Source: Paenibacillus sp. FSL H8-0537 (GTDB lineage: Bacteria; Bacillota; Bacilli; Paenibacillales; Paenibacillaceae). From it: 64,000 nt of DNA. The stretch covers positions 3,400,001 through 3,464,000 of the forward strand of contig NZ_CP150290.1 in assembly GCF_038051995.1 (NCBI RefSeq). The letters are read 5' to 3'. The notes beneath the pieces were generated by a model. The model was not told the DNA's origin and searched no databases. It saw only the letters and a list, made by a program, of their open reading frames with translations. Position 1 is the stretch's first letter; each line of letters begins with the position of its first letter. The position numbers and the translations under genes are program-made. Below, piece by piece: positions 36,907-45,986 of the stretch.

Positions 36907-38532
36907 ATGTACCGGATATTGATCGTCGATGACCAATATTTTGCCTTGCTTGGTTTGCAACAAGGCGTGAATTGGAACGAATTAGGTATTGCCGATGTCA
37001 ATCTGGCGGAAAACGTAGAACAAGCAGTGGAGTGCCTGGAGCGCCATCCTGTAGATTTGCTTATTTGTGATATTGAGATGCCAGGGAGGAGCGGGCTGGA
37101 ATTATTAGTCTGGGTATCGCAGCACTCACCGGACACGCTAACGATTATGCTCACTTGCCATGCTGATTTTGAGTATGCACAGCATGCCATCCACCATGGG
37201 GCATTCCATTATTTGTTGAAGCCTGTTGATTACGAGCAATTGAAACAGGTGGCCAGTGAAGCTATCGCAGAAGTCGCCAGGAAGAAAGAGCAGCATAAAT
37301 TTGAAATGCTTATACAAGACTATCGAAGAAAATGGGAGCATCAGCTGCCTATATTAGTGGAACGCTTCTGGCAAGACATCCTTAGCCAGCGCACATCCCT
37401 TCTCCCGGAATCATTGCAAAGGTCTACGCAAACTTGCGGCCTAGACTTCAAAAAGGATGATCGTTATATACTAGTTCTGTTAGGCTTGGAACAATGGAAG
37501 GAAAATTTAAGCGCTCGTGATGAGGCTATTATGGAGTACGCCCTTCGCAATTTGGCTGGAGAGCTGCTCCTGAGAGGGCTAGAGGGCGTCGTACTTCAGG
37601 ATCATGTAGGCCTCAATTTGGCGATTGTATATGTGAGGGGCGAAGAGGTTCTTGTTGGTAACGTGCTTGGTTACAATTGCCGGCAGTTCCTGAATGAGTG
37701 CAAACGGATTCTTCATTGTTCCTTGTCGATTTATATCAGCCCGACGGTATTCCTGCCGGAGATCGTTAGCGCTTATGCTCACGTGACAGAAAGAGAGCAA
37801 AGCAACCTAAACAGCTCACAGCAAGTGTTCACTCCGGCCTATCCGCCTTCCGCTAAGCTGTTGAATCAAATACCGGTAGTTGCTCCAATGAACTTGTTTG
37901 CAGAGTGGGCGACCATTCTAGAACTCGGCGAGCTTGATGAGCTGGATAGCCGTGTTAAGCAATGGTTCTGCAGCAGTGAGGCGATCACATGGACGAATGA
38001 ATCGCATCGACAATTCATTCATGGCATTCTCTTTATTGTTCATACCATTCTGGCCAAGAAAGGTTTGTCCATGCACGAGTCAGTGGAATTAAAGCAATTA
38101 TTGGATAAGGAAAGTTATCCAAAACACTCGGTAGGTTTGCAAAATTGGACGAGAGGGATTCTAGGGGTGACCGTATTACTTCTTAGGACAAGCAAGAATG
38201 TTTCCTCTACCGTCGTCACCAAGATCAGACATTACATTCGTGCACGTTTGAATCAGGAAATCAATCGCGAAGAACTGGCCGCCCATGTCTATCTAAACCC
38301 GGCGTATTTATCCAGATTATTCAAGAAGGAGACCGGATTATCCTTGTCAGACGCGATTATTCACGAACGAATACAGGAGGCCAAACGATTGCTGGAAGAA
38401 ACCGAATACAAGATTACCGATATTGCGGAGAATGTAGGGTATACCAGCCTGGGAAGCTTCTCTAACTTATTCAAAAGAGTTGTCGGCGTAACACCGCAGC
38501 TATATCGGGCTCGAAAAAAAACGAATAATTAA
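36907..38532 (+). CDS. Response regulator with AraC-type DNA-binding domain, YesN type (module 3)
   Basis: This 541-residue regulator has an N-terminal receiver with ILIVDDQ, phospho-acceptor Asp55 (ICDIEMP) and Lys in YLLKPVDY. The central part is long and less conserved. Two AraC helix-turn-helix motifs end the protein (REELAAHVYLNPAYLSRLFK and ITDIAENVGYTSLGSFSNLF). The ATG at 36907 gives the family start MYRILIVDD but is 14 bases from AGGAGG. A GTG at 36895 overlaps the kinase stop but is only two bases from it, so 36907 is preferred. It probably controls module 3. Confidence 0.92.
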   Translation: MYRILIVDDQYFALLGLQQGVNWNELGIADVNLAENVEQAVECLERHPVDLLICDIEMPGRSGLELLVWVSQHSPDTLTIMLTCHADFEYAQHAIHHGAFHYLLKPVDYEQLKQVASEAIAEVARKKEQHKFEMLIQDYRRKWEHQLPILVERFWQDILSQRTSLLPESLQRSTQTCGLDFKKDDRYILVLLGLEQWKENLSARDEAIMEYALRNLAGELLLRGLEGVVLQDHVGLNLAIVYVRGEEVLVGNVLGYNCRQFLNECKRILHCSLSIYISPTVFLPEIVSAYAHVTEREQSNLNSSQQVFTPAYPPSAKLLNQIPVVAPMNLFAEWATILELGELDELDSRVKQWFCSSEAITWTNESHRQFIHGILFIVHTILAKKGLSMHESVELKQLLDKESYPKHSVGLQNWTRGILGVTVLLLRTSKNVSSTVVTKIRHYIRARLNQEINREELAAHVYLNPAYLSRLFKKETGLSLSDAIIHERIQEAKRLLEETEYKITDIAENVGYTSLGSFSNLFKRVVGVTPQLYRARKKTNN

Positions 38533-38547
38533 TATTGTCAACAGAGT

Positions 38548-38582
38548 GAAAGTAATGCGGGCAATTCGCTTGTGTTACTTTC
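38548..38582 (+). terminator. Hairpin after the module 3 regulator
   Basis: GAAAGTAA (38548-38555) pairs with TTACTTTC (38575-38582), with GCG/CGC pairing inside the loop. There is no U tract, so terminator function is uncertain. Confidence 0.4.
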
Positions 38583-38728
38583 GAAGGAACCAGTCGTGAC
38601 CAGGTACTAGATAATATGAAAGCCAAGTTCGACACTGGAACAATTGATCTACATTATCAATGATCTTAGTGTTACGGTTGTCTCTAAACAAGCTAGACGA
38701 CATTGTCAATAGTTTGGTACAATATATG

Positions 38729-38753
38729 AGAACGCTGTTTTAAATTATAAAAC
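38729..38753 (+). promoter_or_regulatory. Probable IclR operator, copy 1
   Basis: AGAACGC, one base, then the perfect palindrome GTTTTA-five bases-TAAAAC. It ends 21 bases before the IclR start and is repeated with identical spacing before the pentonate operon at 39583. It fits an autoregulated repressor site. Confidence 0.75.
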
Positions 38754-38774
38754 GAAAGGAGGAGAATACATTCC

Positions 38775-39530
38775 ATGCCCATCATTCAATCACTCGACCG
38801 TGCACTTACTATTCTGGATTTGTTTGATGAGCATAATCGAGTATTGAAAATAACCGAGATCAGTGCCAGGGTCGGCTTGCATAAAAGTACTGTGCATTCC
38901 CTGCTTAAGACGCTTCAACATCATCGCTACATTGAACAGGATGAGAATGGGCTGTATCGGCTCGGGATGCGTCTGCTGGAGAAGGGGCAGCTGCTATTGC
39001 AGAGCTTTGACATCCGGGAGATCGCAAGAGGACCGATGGATGCACTGTCAGGGAAGACGGGACAGACTGTTCATCTTGTCATCCGGGACGGAGCGGAAGG
39101 CGTCTATATTGATAAGGTTGAAGGCAGCAAAGCAGCCATTCGATATTCCCGGATTGGCCGACGTGTACCACTGCACAGCAGCGCAGTCGGCAAGATGCTA
39201 GCGGCTTACGTGCCGGAGGCTGAGCTGGAGGGGTTGCTGGAGAAATACGACTATTCCATTCATACGCCACATACAATCTCAAACAAGTCGGACTTCCTGA
39301 AAGAGCTGATCTCCTCGCGAAATGCAGGCGTCGCCTACGACCGGGAAGAGAATGAAGCAGGTGTCCGTTGTGCCGCGGCGCCGGTGTATGACCACAGCGG
39401 AAACATTACGGCGGCGATCAGCATCTCGACGATGACGTCAACAGTCGGAGATGAGGAATTAGCGGCTTTCGTCCTGCTTTTGCAGGAGACGGCAGAACAG
39501 ATTTCACGCGGACTCGGCTACCGTCCATGA
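38775..39530 (+). CDS. IclR-family transcription regulator of the pentonate operon
   Basis: This 251-residue regulator has an N-terminal winged helix-turn-helix (ILDLFDEHNRVLKITEISARVGLHKSTVHSLLKTL, about residues 12-48). An IclR effector domain follows from about residue 80, with RIGRRVPLHSSAVGKMLAAY and the C-terminal ISISTMTS region that binds small acids in this family. AAAGGAGGAG precedes the ATG. The ligand is probably a 2-keto-3-deoxy acid or pentonate (inference from KdgR-like members). It sits next to the catabolic operon and shares an operator with it. Confidence 0.92.
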   Translation: MPIIQSLDRALTILDLFDEHNRVLKITEISARVGLHKSTVHSLLKTLQHHRYIEQDENGLYRLGMRLLEKGQLLLQSFDIREIARGPMDALSGKTGQTVHLVIRDGAEGVYIDKVEGSKAAIRYSRIGRRVPLHSSAVGKMLAAYVPEAELEGLLEKYDYSIHTPHTISNKSDFLKELISSRNAGVAYDREENEAGVRCAAAPVYDHSGNITAAISISTMTSTVGDEELAAFVLLLQETAEQISRGLGYRP

Positions 39531-39582
39531 TAATGCGATTATATGCAAAGATTCTGGGCGGATCTTTTTTTACCACAATATA

Positions 39583-39607
39583 AGAACGCGGTTTTATAAT
39601 GTAAAAC
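39583..39607 (+). promoter_or_regulatory. Probable IclR operator, copy 2, overlapping a TATAAT
   Basis: AGAACGC, one base, GTTTTA, five bases, TAAAAC as at 38729. A TATAAT hexamer (39595-39600) falls inside the palindrome, so a bound repressor would block polymerase. It ends 24 bases before the operon start at 39632. Confidence 0.75.
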
Positions 39608-39631
39608 AATTTGATTGGAGGTCATGTCATT

Positions 39632-40537
39632 ATGCGTATATTTCGTTACCTCGAAAACTCGCTTCCCTATTTGGGAGTAAAGACAGAAGACGGAGATTCT
39701 TATCGGCTAGATGCGCCGGATCTTATGACACTCGTCGCAAATGCCCGCACCGCCGGGTTGACAACCGCTGCTTATATTGAGACGATGCTCGGCAGTCTCT
39801 CGCCGATAGGTGCTCCCGCCGAAACGCTGAACCTGACGACGCCACTGGACGCACCGGAGGTATGGGCGGCAGGTGTAACCTATCAGCGCAGCCGTGAGGC
39901 GCGAAATTATGAAGCGACGGATGGAAGGCTCGATGCGGCCACATTTTACGACAAGGTGTACGAGGCCGAACGGCCGGAGCTGTTTATGAAATCGACAGCG
40001 GCCCGTACCGTTGGACCTGGTGAGTCGGTTTGCCTGAGAAGCGACTCCTCGTGGCAGGTGCCGGAGGCAGAGCTTGGGCTTGTCTTAGATCGTTCTGGTG
40101 CAATCGTCGGCTATACAGCTGGCAATGATATGAGCTGCCGCGACATCGAGGGCGAAAATCCTCTTTACCTGCCGCAGGCGAAAATTTGGAAGCGTTCCTG
40201 CTCGATCGGACCGTTCGTCCGCTTGGCGGAGACGGTCGCTGACCCTTACGCGCTCTCAATTGCCTGCCGCATTTACCGGGACGGAGCGCTGGTCGTTGAA
40301 GAAACGGCTCATACCGGCCTGTTAAAGCGCAAACTGGAGGAGCTTGTTGGCTTCTTGAAACGAGATAACGAGCTGTTCGACGGTACGGTTTTGCTGACAG
40401 GCACCTGTCTCGTTCCGCCTAACCAGTTTACGCTGGCCTCCGGCGACCGCATCGAAATTGAAATCGAAGGTATAGGGACGCTGGTGAACACGGTAATTAG
40501 TACTCATGAGCTGGACATGGCTCCTAATCACGCCTAA
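39632..40537 (+). CDS. Fumarylacetoacetate-hydrolase-family protein, probable 2-keto-3-deoxypentonate dehydratase
   Basis: This 301-residue FAH-fold protein has typical features: [17 protein letters not shown], the acidic metal site around [10 protein letters not shown], and [23 protein letters not shown], which is the FAH signature helix-loop. In the Weimberg route an FAH member (XylX) dehydrates 2-keto-3-deoxyxylonate to alpha-ketoglutarate semialdehyde. The two following genes encode the neighbouring steps, so this role fits. The ATG at 39632 follows GGAGGT. It is shorter than XylX of Caulobacter. An acylpyruvase-like activity is the alternative. Confidence 0.82.
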   Translation: MRIFRYLENSLPYLGVKTEDGDSYRLDAPDLMTLVANARTAGLTTAAYIETMLGSLSPIGAPAETLNLTTPLDAPEVWAAGVTYQRSREARNYEATDGRLDAATFYDKVYEAERPELFMKSTAARTVGPGESVCLRSDSSWQVPEAELGLVLDRSGAIVGYTAGNDMSCRDIEGENPLYLPQAKIWKRSCSIGPFVRLAETVADPYALSIACRIYRDGALVVEETAHTGLLKRKLEELVGFLKRDNELFDGTVLLTGTCLVPPNQFTLASGDRIEIEIEGIGTLVNTVISTHELDMAPNHA

Positions 40538-40550
40538 GGGGGAAAAAATA

Positions 40551-42032
40551 ATGGTAAACAGCGAATACACGGTGAACCCGGAAATTCCGGCAATAGATAA
40601 CTATATCGGAGGCGAATGGAAGTCGCCTCTCTCCGGCAGCCGCAAGCCTGGCTGCAATCCGGCCCGCAACAGCGAAATCGTTAGCTTAACGCCTGACTCC
40701 GACTGCGACGATCTAGACGTTGCGGTCGCATCCGCTGAGGCTGCCCGCCAGGCATGGCGAAAGCAAACCGGAGCTCAGCGCGGCGCCCTGCTGTTCAAGG
40801 CGGCTGATCTGCTGGAGAGTCGCTTGGAGGAGATCGGCCTTGCGATGACCCGCGAGATGGGCAAGACGCTTGGCGAGGCGAAGGGGGAGACGGCCCGCGG
40901 CGCAGCCATTTTACGCTATTACGCAGGCGAGGGTATGCGTCCTGTCGGTGACGTGATTCCGGCAACAGACGCAGAAGCGTTAATGTTCACGACCCGCGCG
41001 CCGCTCGGCGTCGTCGGCGTCATTTCACCTTGGAATTTTCCTGTAGCGATTCCCATTTGGAAAATAGCGCCCGCACTGGTATTCGGAAACACTGTCGTTT
41101 GGAAGCCGGCGGCAGAGACGGCTTTCACCGCCTCGCTGATTATGGCTTGCTTCCATGAAGCTGGCTTTCCAGCGGGCGTTGTGAATATGGTTATTGGCAA
41201 CGGTGCCGTCATTGGGCAGGGTATCGCCGAGCATCCGGGCATTCACGCCGTAACCTTTACGGGCTCTGATGTGGTCGGCAAGCGTGTCGGCCAGAAAGCT
41301 CTAGCACGCGGGGCGAAGTATCAGCTGGAGATGGGTGGTAAAAATCCAATTATCATCGCATCCGACGCCGATCTGGACCTCGCGGTTGATGCAACAATCA
41401 GCGGAGGCCTTCGCTCAACCGGCCAAAAGTGTACCGCAACGAGCCGCGTTATCGTCGTGCGCGATGTTTACGAGACGTTCAGGTCGAAATTGCTCGAGAA
41501 GGTGGAAAGGCTAAAGGTGGGCGATGGCTTGAACGCGGAGACGTGGCTTGGACCATGTGCCAGCCAGAAGCAGTATGAAACCGTGCTTGATTACATTCGC
41601 AAGGGCAAGGAGGAAGGCGCAGAGCTTCTCGTCGGCGGCGAGCGGCCGGACGATCCGGCACTCGCGGACGGCTACTTCATCACACCGGCCGTGTTCGACC
41701 GGGTGATGCCGAAGATGGCCATTGCGCGGGAGGAAATTTTCGGGCCAGTGCTGGCACTGATTGAGGCGCGTGACCTTGATGAGGCGATTGAGCTCGCGAA
41801 CGATACGGAATATGGACTCAGTGCCTCCCTTTATACGAGCAATCTGGGTTATGCACTGAAGTTTATTCAGGAAACGGATGCAGGGCTCGTCCGGGTTAAT
41901 GCTGAGACAGCGGGCGTGGAGCTGCAGGCGCCGTTCGGAGGAATGAAAGGCTCCAGCTCCCATTCTCGCGAGCAGGGACAGGCGGCTATCGAGTTTTACA
42001 CAGCAGTGAAAACGGTGTTCATGAAGCCTTAA
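40551..42032 (+). CDS. Alpha-ketoglutarate semialdehyde dehydrogenase (aldehyde dehydrogenase family)
   Basis: This 493-residue ALDH has the NAD(P) segment [12 protein letters not shown], the general base Glu260 in LEMGGKNP and nucleophile Cys294 in [34 protein letters not shown] is the family C-terminal mark. It would oxidise alpha-ketoglutarate semialdehyde to alpha-ketoglutarate, the last step of the oxidative pentose route. The ATG at 40551 has AAGGGGG upstream; a longer in-frame start at 40506 would overlap the FAH gene and has no ribosome site. It sits 13 bases after that gene. Confidence 0.9.
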   Translation: MVNSEYTVNPEIPAIDNYIGGEWKSPLSGSRKPGCNPARNSEIVSLTPDSDCDDLDVAVASAEAARQAWRKQTGAQRGALLFKAADLLESRLEEIGLAMTREMGKTLGEAKGETARGAAILRYYAGEGMRPVGDVIPATDAEALMFTTRAPLGVVGVISPWNFPVAIPIWKIAPALVFGNTVVWKPAAETAFTASLIMACFHEAGFPAGVVNMVIGNGAVIGQGIAEHPGIHAVTFTGSDVVGKRVGQKALARGAKYQLEMGGKNPIIIASDADLDLAVDATISGGLRSTGQKCTATSRVIVVRDVYETFRSKLLEKVERLKVGDGLNAETWLGPCASQKQYETVLDYIRKGKEEGAELLVGGERPDDPALADGYFITPAVFDRVMPKMAIAREEIFGPVLALIEARDLDEAIELANDTEYGLSASLYTSNLGYALKFIQETDAGLVRVNAETAGVELQAPFGGMKGSSSHSREQGQAAIEFYTAVKTVFMKP

Positions 42033-42051
42033 CCAGAAGGGGATACGCGCG

Positions 42052-44046
42052 ATGGAGGATCTGTTGAAAAACGTTATGGGACCAGACGGAGCGGATTATT
42101 TCGAGGTGACCACACATGCGGCTGGGCCGCCTGGCAAGCTCCCGCTGACCCCGGAGCTTCTTCTGAACGAGCCTAGCGGCAATCTGTTCGGCTGGAGCCA
42201 GAACGTCGGCATGGGATGGCAGACGGATCGCTTGCAGGGCAGGGAGGTTCTAATTTTGGGCACGCTTGGCGGTATCCGCAATGAGGACGGCACACCTGCC
42301 GCGCTTGGCTACCACACCGGCCACTGGGAGATCGGCCTGTTAATGAAAGCGGCGGCGAAAGAGATTGCCGACATGGGTGGTATCCCGTTCGCCGCTCATG
42401 TTAGTGATCCGTGCGACGGACGCTCGCAGGGCACGCCGGGCATGTTTGATTCACTGCCTTACCGCAACGACGCAGCAATGGTCATGCGCCGACTGATCCG
42501 TTCGCTGCCTAACCGAGCGGCCGTTGTGGGCGTTGCGACGTGCGACAAGGGCCTGCCTGCGATGATGTTGGCGCTTGCCGGAATGAAAAGTCTGCCTGGC
42601 GTTATTGTGCCGGGCGGCGTTACGCTGCCGCCGACGAATGGCGAGGATGCTGGCAAAATCCAGACGATTGGCGCCCGATACGCGAACGGCGAGCTGTCGT
42701 TGGAGGAAGCTGCCGATCTTGGCTGCCGAGCCTGCGCGACGCCGGGCGGCGGCTGCCAGTTCCTCGGAACGGCGGGAACGGCGCAGGTCGTGGCAGAGGC
42801 ACTAGGAATGACTGTGCCTCACGCCGCGTTGGCCCCGTCAGGCCAACCGGTCTGGACGGAGATGGCGCGCCAATCTGCCCGTGCGGCTATGGCGCTTGCA
42901 AGCAGGGGCCTCACACTTGGTGACCTGCTGACGGACGCGTCTATCCGTAACGCTATGGTTGTTCATGCGGCTTTCGGTGGCTCCACGAACCTGCTGCTGC
43001 ACATTCCTGCGATTGCTCATGCAGCAGGTCTCACGGTGCCGAACGCCGGGGACTGGGCGACAATCAACCGCAACGTTCCTCGACTGGTCAGTGTACTGCC
43101 GAATGGGCCTGTTCCTCATCCGACAGTCCGTGTGTTTCTTGCCGGGGGAGTACCGGAGGTGATGCTGCATCTCCGGCGGCTCGGCGTGCTGGATGTAAGC
43201 GTGCTCACCGCGAGCGGTGTCACACTGAACGAAACGCTGGACTGGTGGGAGACGTCCGAGCGGCGGAAGAGTATGCGAAACTATCTTGCTGAGCGGGAAG
43301 GGATCGACCCGGATACGGTCATATACAGCCCCGATCGGGCGCGGACCGCTGGCTTGACGCCGACCGTTACGTTCCCGTCCGGAAATATCGCGCCGGAAGG
43401 CTCCGTCATTAAGTCGACAGCCATCGACCCGTCGGTTCTTGACGTCGAGGGTGTATTCCGGCATGTTGGACGGGTAAAGGTGTACACGACCGAGCGCGAT
43501 GCGATCCGCGCAATCAAGACAGGCGGCATATTCGCTGGCGACATATTGGCTCTGATCGGCCGCGGCCCGGCAGGAACCGGGATGGAGGAGACCTACCAGT
43601 TGACGTCGGCGCTGAAGCATCTGACATTCGGCAAGCAGGTGTCGCTCCTGACCGACGCCAGGTTCTCCGGCGTGTCGACCGGCGCCTGCATCGGACATAT
43701 CGGTCCGGAAGCGCTGGCAGGTGGTCCCGTCGGGCGCCTGCGAGACGGGGACTGGGTAGACATCCGCATCGACACGCGCAAGTTAGAGGGCTCGATCGAT
43801 ATGGTCGGCTGCGGCGAGCTGCCGGATACGCCGGAGGCAGGGGCAGCGATCCTTTCCACTAGACCGCCGCATCCCTCTCTTGCGGAGGACCCGGAGCTAC
43901 CGGACGATACCCGTCTTTGGGCCGCGCTGCAGTCTGCCAGCGGCGGAACCTGGAAAGGTTGTGTTTATGATACGAGCCGCATTATTCGGACGCTGGAAGC
44001 AGGCATGCGCGTGCTCGCAGCGGAAGCCGATGGTGAAGAAGTCTAA
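42052..44046 (+). CDS. yjhG: D-xylonate (pentonate) dehydratase, YjhG/YagF family
   Basis: This 664-residue IlvD/Edd-superfamily enzyme closely resembles E. coli YjhG/YagF from end to end: [22 protein letters not shown], the cluster cysteine segments [11 protein letters not shown] and [25 protein letters not shown], and [20 protein letters not shown] near the C-terminus. It removes water from xylonate to give 2-keto-3-deoxyxylonate with an iron-sulfur cluster and Mg (family knowledge). AGAAGGGGA precedes the ATG. It is the last gene of the operon. Codon use is strongly G/C-ending, unlike genes on either side. Arabinonate cannot be excluded as substrate. Confidence 0.92.
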   Translation: MEDLLKNVMGPDGADYFEVTTHAAGPPGKLPLTPELLLNEPSGNLFGWSQNVGMGWQTDRLQGREVLILGTLGGIRNEDGTPAALGYHTGHWEIGLLMKAAAKEIADMGGIPFAAHVSDPCDGRSQGTPGMFDSLPYRNDAAMVMRRLIRSLPNRAAVVGVATCDKGLPAMMLALAGMKSLPGVIVPGGVTLPPTNGEDAGKIQTIGARYANGELSLEEAADLGCRACATPGGGCQFLGTAGTAQVVAEALGMTVPHAALAPSGQPVWTEMARQSARAAMALASRGLTLGDLLTDASIRNAMVVHAAFGGSTNLLLHIPAIAHAAGLTVPNAGDWATINRNVPRLVSVLPNGPVPHPTVRVFLAGGVPEVMLHLRRLGVLDVSVLTASGVTLNETLDWWETSERRKSMRNYLAEREGIDPDTVIYSPDRARTAGLTPTVTFPSGNIAPEGSVIKSTAIDPSVLDVEGVFRHVGRVKVYTTERDAIRAIKTGGIFAGDILALIGRGPAGTGMEETYQLTSALKHLTFGKQVSLLTDARFSGVSTGACIGHIGPEALAGGPVGRLRDGDWVDIRIDTRKLEGSIDMVGCGELPDTPEAGAAILSTRPPHPSLAEDPELPDDTRLWAALQSASGGTWKGCVYDTSRIIRTLEAGMRVLAAEADGEEV

Positions 44047-44156
44047 TTAACTGAATTTTTTAATGTGGATTTATAGTGACTCTTGATGCGGATTCGCATT
44101 CACCTCTTTTACAAGCAAGCAACATGATAACCGATTTAGAAGGTGGACTAATTCTA

Positions 44157-44212
44157 AGTAAACAAAAGCAGGGGCATAATCCGTGATGGATTTGCCCCTG
44201 CTTTTGTTTACT
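44157..44212 (+). terminator. Bidirectional terminator with 20-bp perfect stem
   Basis: The arm AGTAAACAAAAGCAGGGGCA (44157-44176) is exactly complementary to 44193-44212 with a 16-base loop. On both strands the 3' side carries CTTTTGTTT. It lies between the pentonate operon and the convergent small gene at 44211, whose stop it overlaps. Confidence 0.85.
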
Positions 44213-44468
44213 ACTTGCTTAACTTCAATCCCAGCTTCTCAGCGTTTTGTCTAATAAGCGCTACTAAAGCTTGAGTTTCTGTTTCTGGAAAATTTCGAAT
44301 TTCAACTAGCTTGCTATCCGCCAATTTGGCGTTTCCTGCACCTTGTGTTGGCGTCACTTCTGCTGGTCCAAATTCTCCTGCGAGCTTATAGCCCATTGAT
44401 TTGGCTACAGGGATATAGCCACCATATGCCAATGACATGGTTACAAAGCTGAGAATTTTGTTAAACAA
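44211..44468 (-). CDS. Small hypothetical protein (85 residues)
   Basis: I do not recognise this protein. The N-terminal 20 residues are hydrophobic (MFNKILSFVTMSLAYGGYIP), followed by a Gly/Ala/Pro-rich middle and a basic-acidic C-terminal helix (ETETQALVALIRQNAEKLGLKLSK). It may be a short membrane-associated or secreted protein, or a truncated remnant. It converges on the pentonate operon and ends in the bidirectional terminator. No strong ribosome site is visible upstream of 44468. Confidence 0.45.
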   Translation of the reverse strand: MFNKILSFVTMSLAYGGYIPVAKSMGYKLAGEFGPAEVTPTQGAGNAKLADSKLVEIRNFPETETQALVALIRQNAEKLGLKLSK

Positions 44469-44564
44469 TTAGCTCTTATGAGTCATGTGTTAAGAAGTAG
44501 AAATAAGCGACAATAGACATATGCTTAAAAGTTCTATTGTCAATCTCAAAGGGGGATATTCGCA

Positions 44565-45395
44565 CTGTATAAACAAATTAAATGGTTAATTTTAATTATA
44601 CCTACTCTAACCATTTGGGTATGGGAGTATGTTCGGCATGAATATTTATTGCCCTATATATCCATGGATGCGGGGAATTGGATTTCACCGTTAATTGTAT
44701 TTGTAGTCACTCTGCTGCTGATCACGCGGCTTTTTACAATTTTAGAAGCGATTCAAGAGGAACTGCAGCAAGCAAGGCTGATACAAATGGCGCTTCAGGA
44801 GCGTGAAAAGCTGGCTAAAGAACTTCATGATGGCGTTGCCCAGTCCTTATTTCTAGTTTCTGTTCAGCTCGAGCAGCTTAAACCAATTATGGAACAAGAC
44901 GAGAAGCTGCTGTCTATTAAAAATACGGTACGGGAGGTCAACGAATACGTTCGTCAGTCCATTTCCCATTTAAAATATCCGCCTGAGGTAGCCATTGAAC
45001 CTTGGAATGATTCCATTAGCAACTTAATTAATGAGCTGCATTTCGATTCAGATATAAACACCGAATATAGTTGGCCAATATCAGAAATTAATTTAACGGA
45101 TAAGGAAAAAATAGCATTATACGCATTTATTAGAGAAGGATTGCTTAATATTCGAAAGCATGCGAAGGAAGTCAATCATATTCGGATTCGCTTAGAATCA
45201 ACAGAATACGGCTGGACATGTCGTATTTCAGACAATGGATTAGGCTTTACCGATGATCCGTTGCTCAAGGAAGGCAGTTATGGCTTGAAATTTTTAGAGA
45301 AACGGACAATAGAGTTGGGATGGGAACTCCAAATGAGACGAGAATCGGAAAGAACCGTACTTGAAGTAATACAGCGGGAGGCAGGTGTAGCTTAA
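44565..45395 (+). CDS. LiaS/NarX-type sensor histidine kinase with probable CTG start
   Basis: The protein of 276 residues has two N-terminal transmembrane segments: LIKWLILIIPTLTIWVWEYV-like at about 5-22, and SPLIVFVVTLLLITRLF near 40-57. A coiled region, the HisKA_3 site His88 in AKELHDGVAQSLF and an ATPase domain with SDNGLGF and GSYGLKFLEKR follow. The first standard in-frame start is TTG 44649, which would lose the first membrane segment and has no ribosome site. CTG 44565 sits nine bases after AAAGGGGG and restores a complete protein. The downstream regulator gene is broken. The stimulus is unknown. Confidence 0.8.
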   Translation: MYKQIKWLILIIPTLTIWVWEYVRHEYLLPYISMDAGNWISPLIVFVVTLLLITRLFTILEAIQEELQQARLIQMALQEREKLAKELHDGVAQSLFLVSVQLEQLKPIMEQDEKLLSIKNTVREVNEYVRQSISHLKYPPEVAIEPWNDSISNLINELHFDSDINTEYSWPISEINLTDKEKIALYAFIREGLLNIRKHAKEVNHIRIRLESTEYGWTCRISDNGLGFTDDPLLKEGSYGLKFLEKRTIELGWELQMRRESERTVLEVIQREAGVA

Positions 45396-45509
45396 ATGAC
45401 CAATCAACAAGTACGCGTTCTTATTGTAGACAATCATCCCTATGCCTGGAACTGCTCGAAAACACGAGTAGCGCTCCGTCGTTTACAACCATTTCGTCGT
45501 TCATTTTAA
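45396..45509 (+). pseudogene. Stub of a NarL-type response regulator gene
   Basis: The ATG follows the kinase stop directly. The first 15 codons read MTNQQVRVLIVDNHP, the start of a receiver domain. After about codon 18 the similarity stops and the frame closes at 45509. More than 90 per cent of a regulator of about 210 residues is missing, including the phospho-acceptor and DNA-binding domain. It looks like a deletion scar that orphaned the kinase. Confidence 0.75.
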
Positions 45510-45564
45510 TAGCTGGGGAATGGTTATGATAGCATGTGAACGGAATGAGGAAGGAGGGAGTTAT

Positions 45565-45924
45565 ATGAATAGTAAGCTTAAGAACGGTTTTGTAGTAGGC
45601 GTCCTTCTAGGTGTGTTGGTAATATCGGCATGCGGAGGTTCAGGAGCTGACGCTGCAACGAATCATAACAGTACAGAAGAAATGAGTGTCCAAAATGGCG
45701 CTCCAGAAATCATATACAAGAAGAAATGCATGTCCTGCCATGGTACTGATCTTCAAGGTAGAAGAGGGCCCAGTCTCCAGAGCATTGGAAGTCGATTAAC
45801 GGAAGAGGAAATCGTTGACATTGTTACAAACGGCAAAAATGGAATGCCCAAGTTTGAAAAAAACATTTCGGCAGAGGATATTCAAAGTGTTTCCAAATGG
45901 TTGTCGGAGCAAAAGCCTAGATAA
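45565..45924 (+). CDS. Lipoprotein cytochrome c (c551-like)
   Basis: This 119-residue membrane-anchored cytochrome has a lipobox ending at Cys23 (LVISAC), then a linker. The heme site CMSCH has Cys55, Cys58 and axial His59, and Met94 in KNGMPKF is the sixth ligand. AAGGAGGGAG precedes the ATG at 45565. It is a single-heme electron carrier on the outer membrane face, like Bacillus CccB. It sits beside Sco and nos genes, so it may serve a copper oxidase or reductase, although none is encoded here. Confidence 0.9.
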   Translation: MNSKLKNGFVVGVLLGVLVISACGGSGADAATNHNSTEEMSVQNGAPEIIYKKKCMSCHGTDLQGRRGPSLQSIGSRLTEEEIVDIVTNGKNGMPKFEKNISAEDIQSVSKWLSEQKPR

Positions 45925-45962
45925 AAACGGCAGCGCTGTAATGATGCAGCGCTGCCGTTTTT
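45923..45962 (+). terminator. Bidirectional terminator between cytochrome c and the OmpR-like gene
   Basis: AAAAACGGCAGCGCTG (45923-45938) pairs perfectly with CAGCGCTGCCGTTTTT (45947-45962), loop of eight. T runs exist on both strands. Confidence 0.95.
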
Positions 45963-45986
45963 GTTTTGTTCCTAATTCAATCTTCA

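Noticed and set aside
42838..43698. 286-codon antisense frame inside the xylonate dehydratase gene
   Set aside because: GC-rich codon use of the real gene creates long antisense frames; composition (many Arg, His, Cys) is not protein-like.
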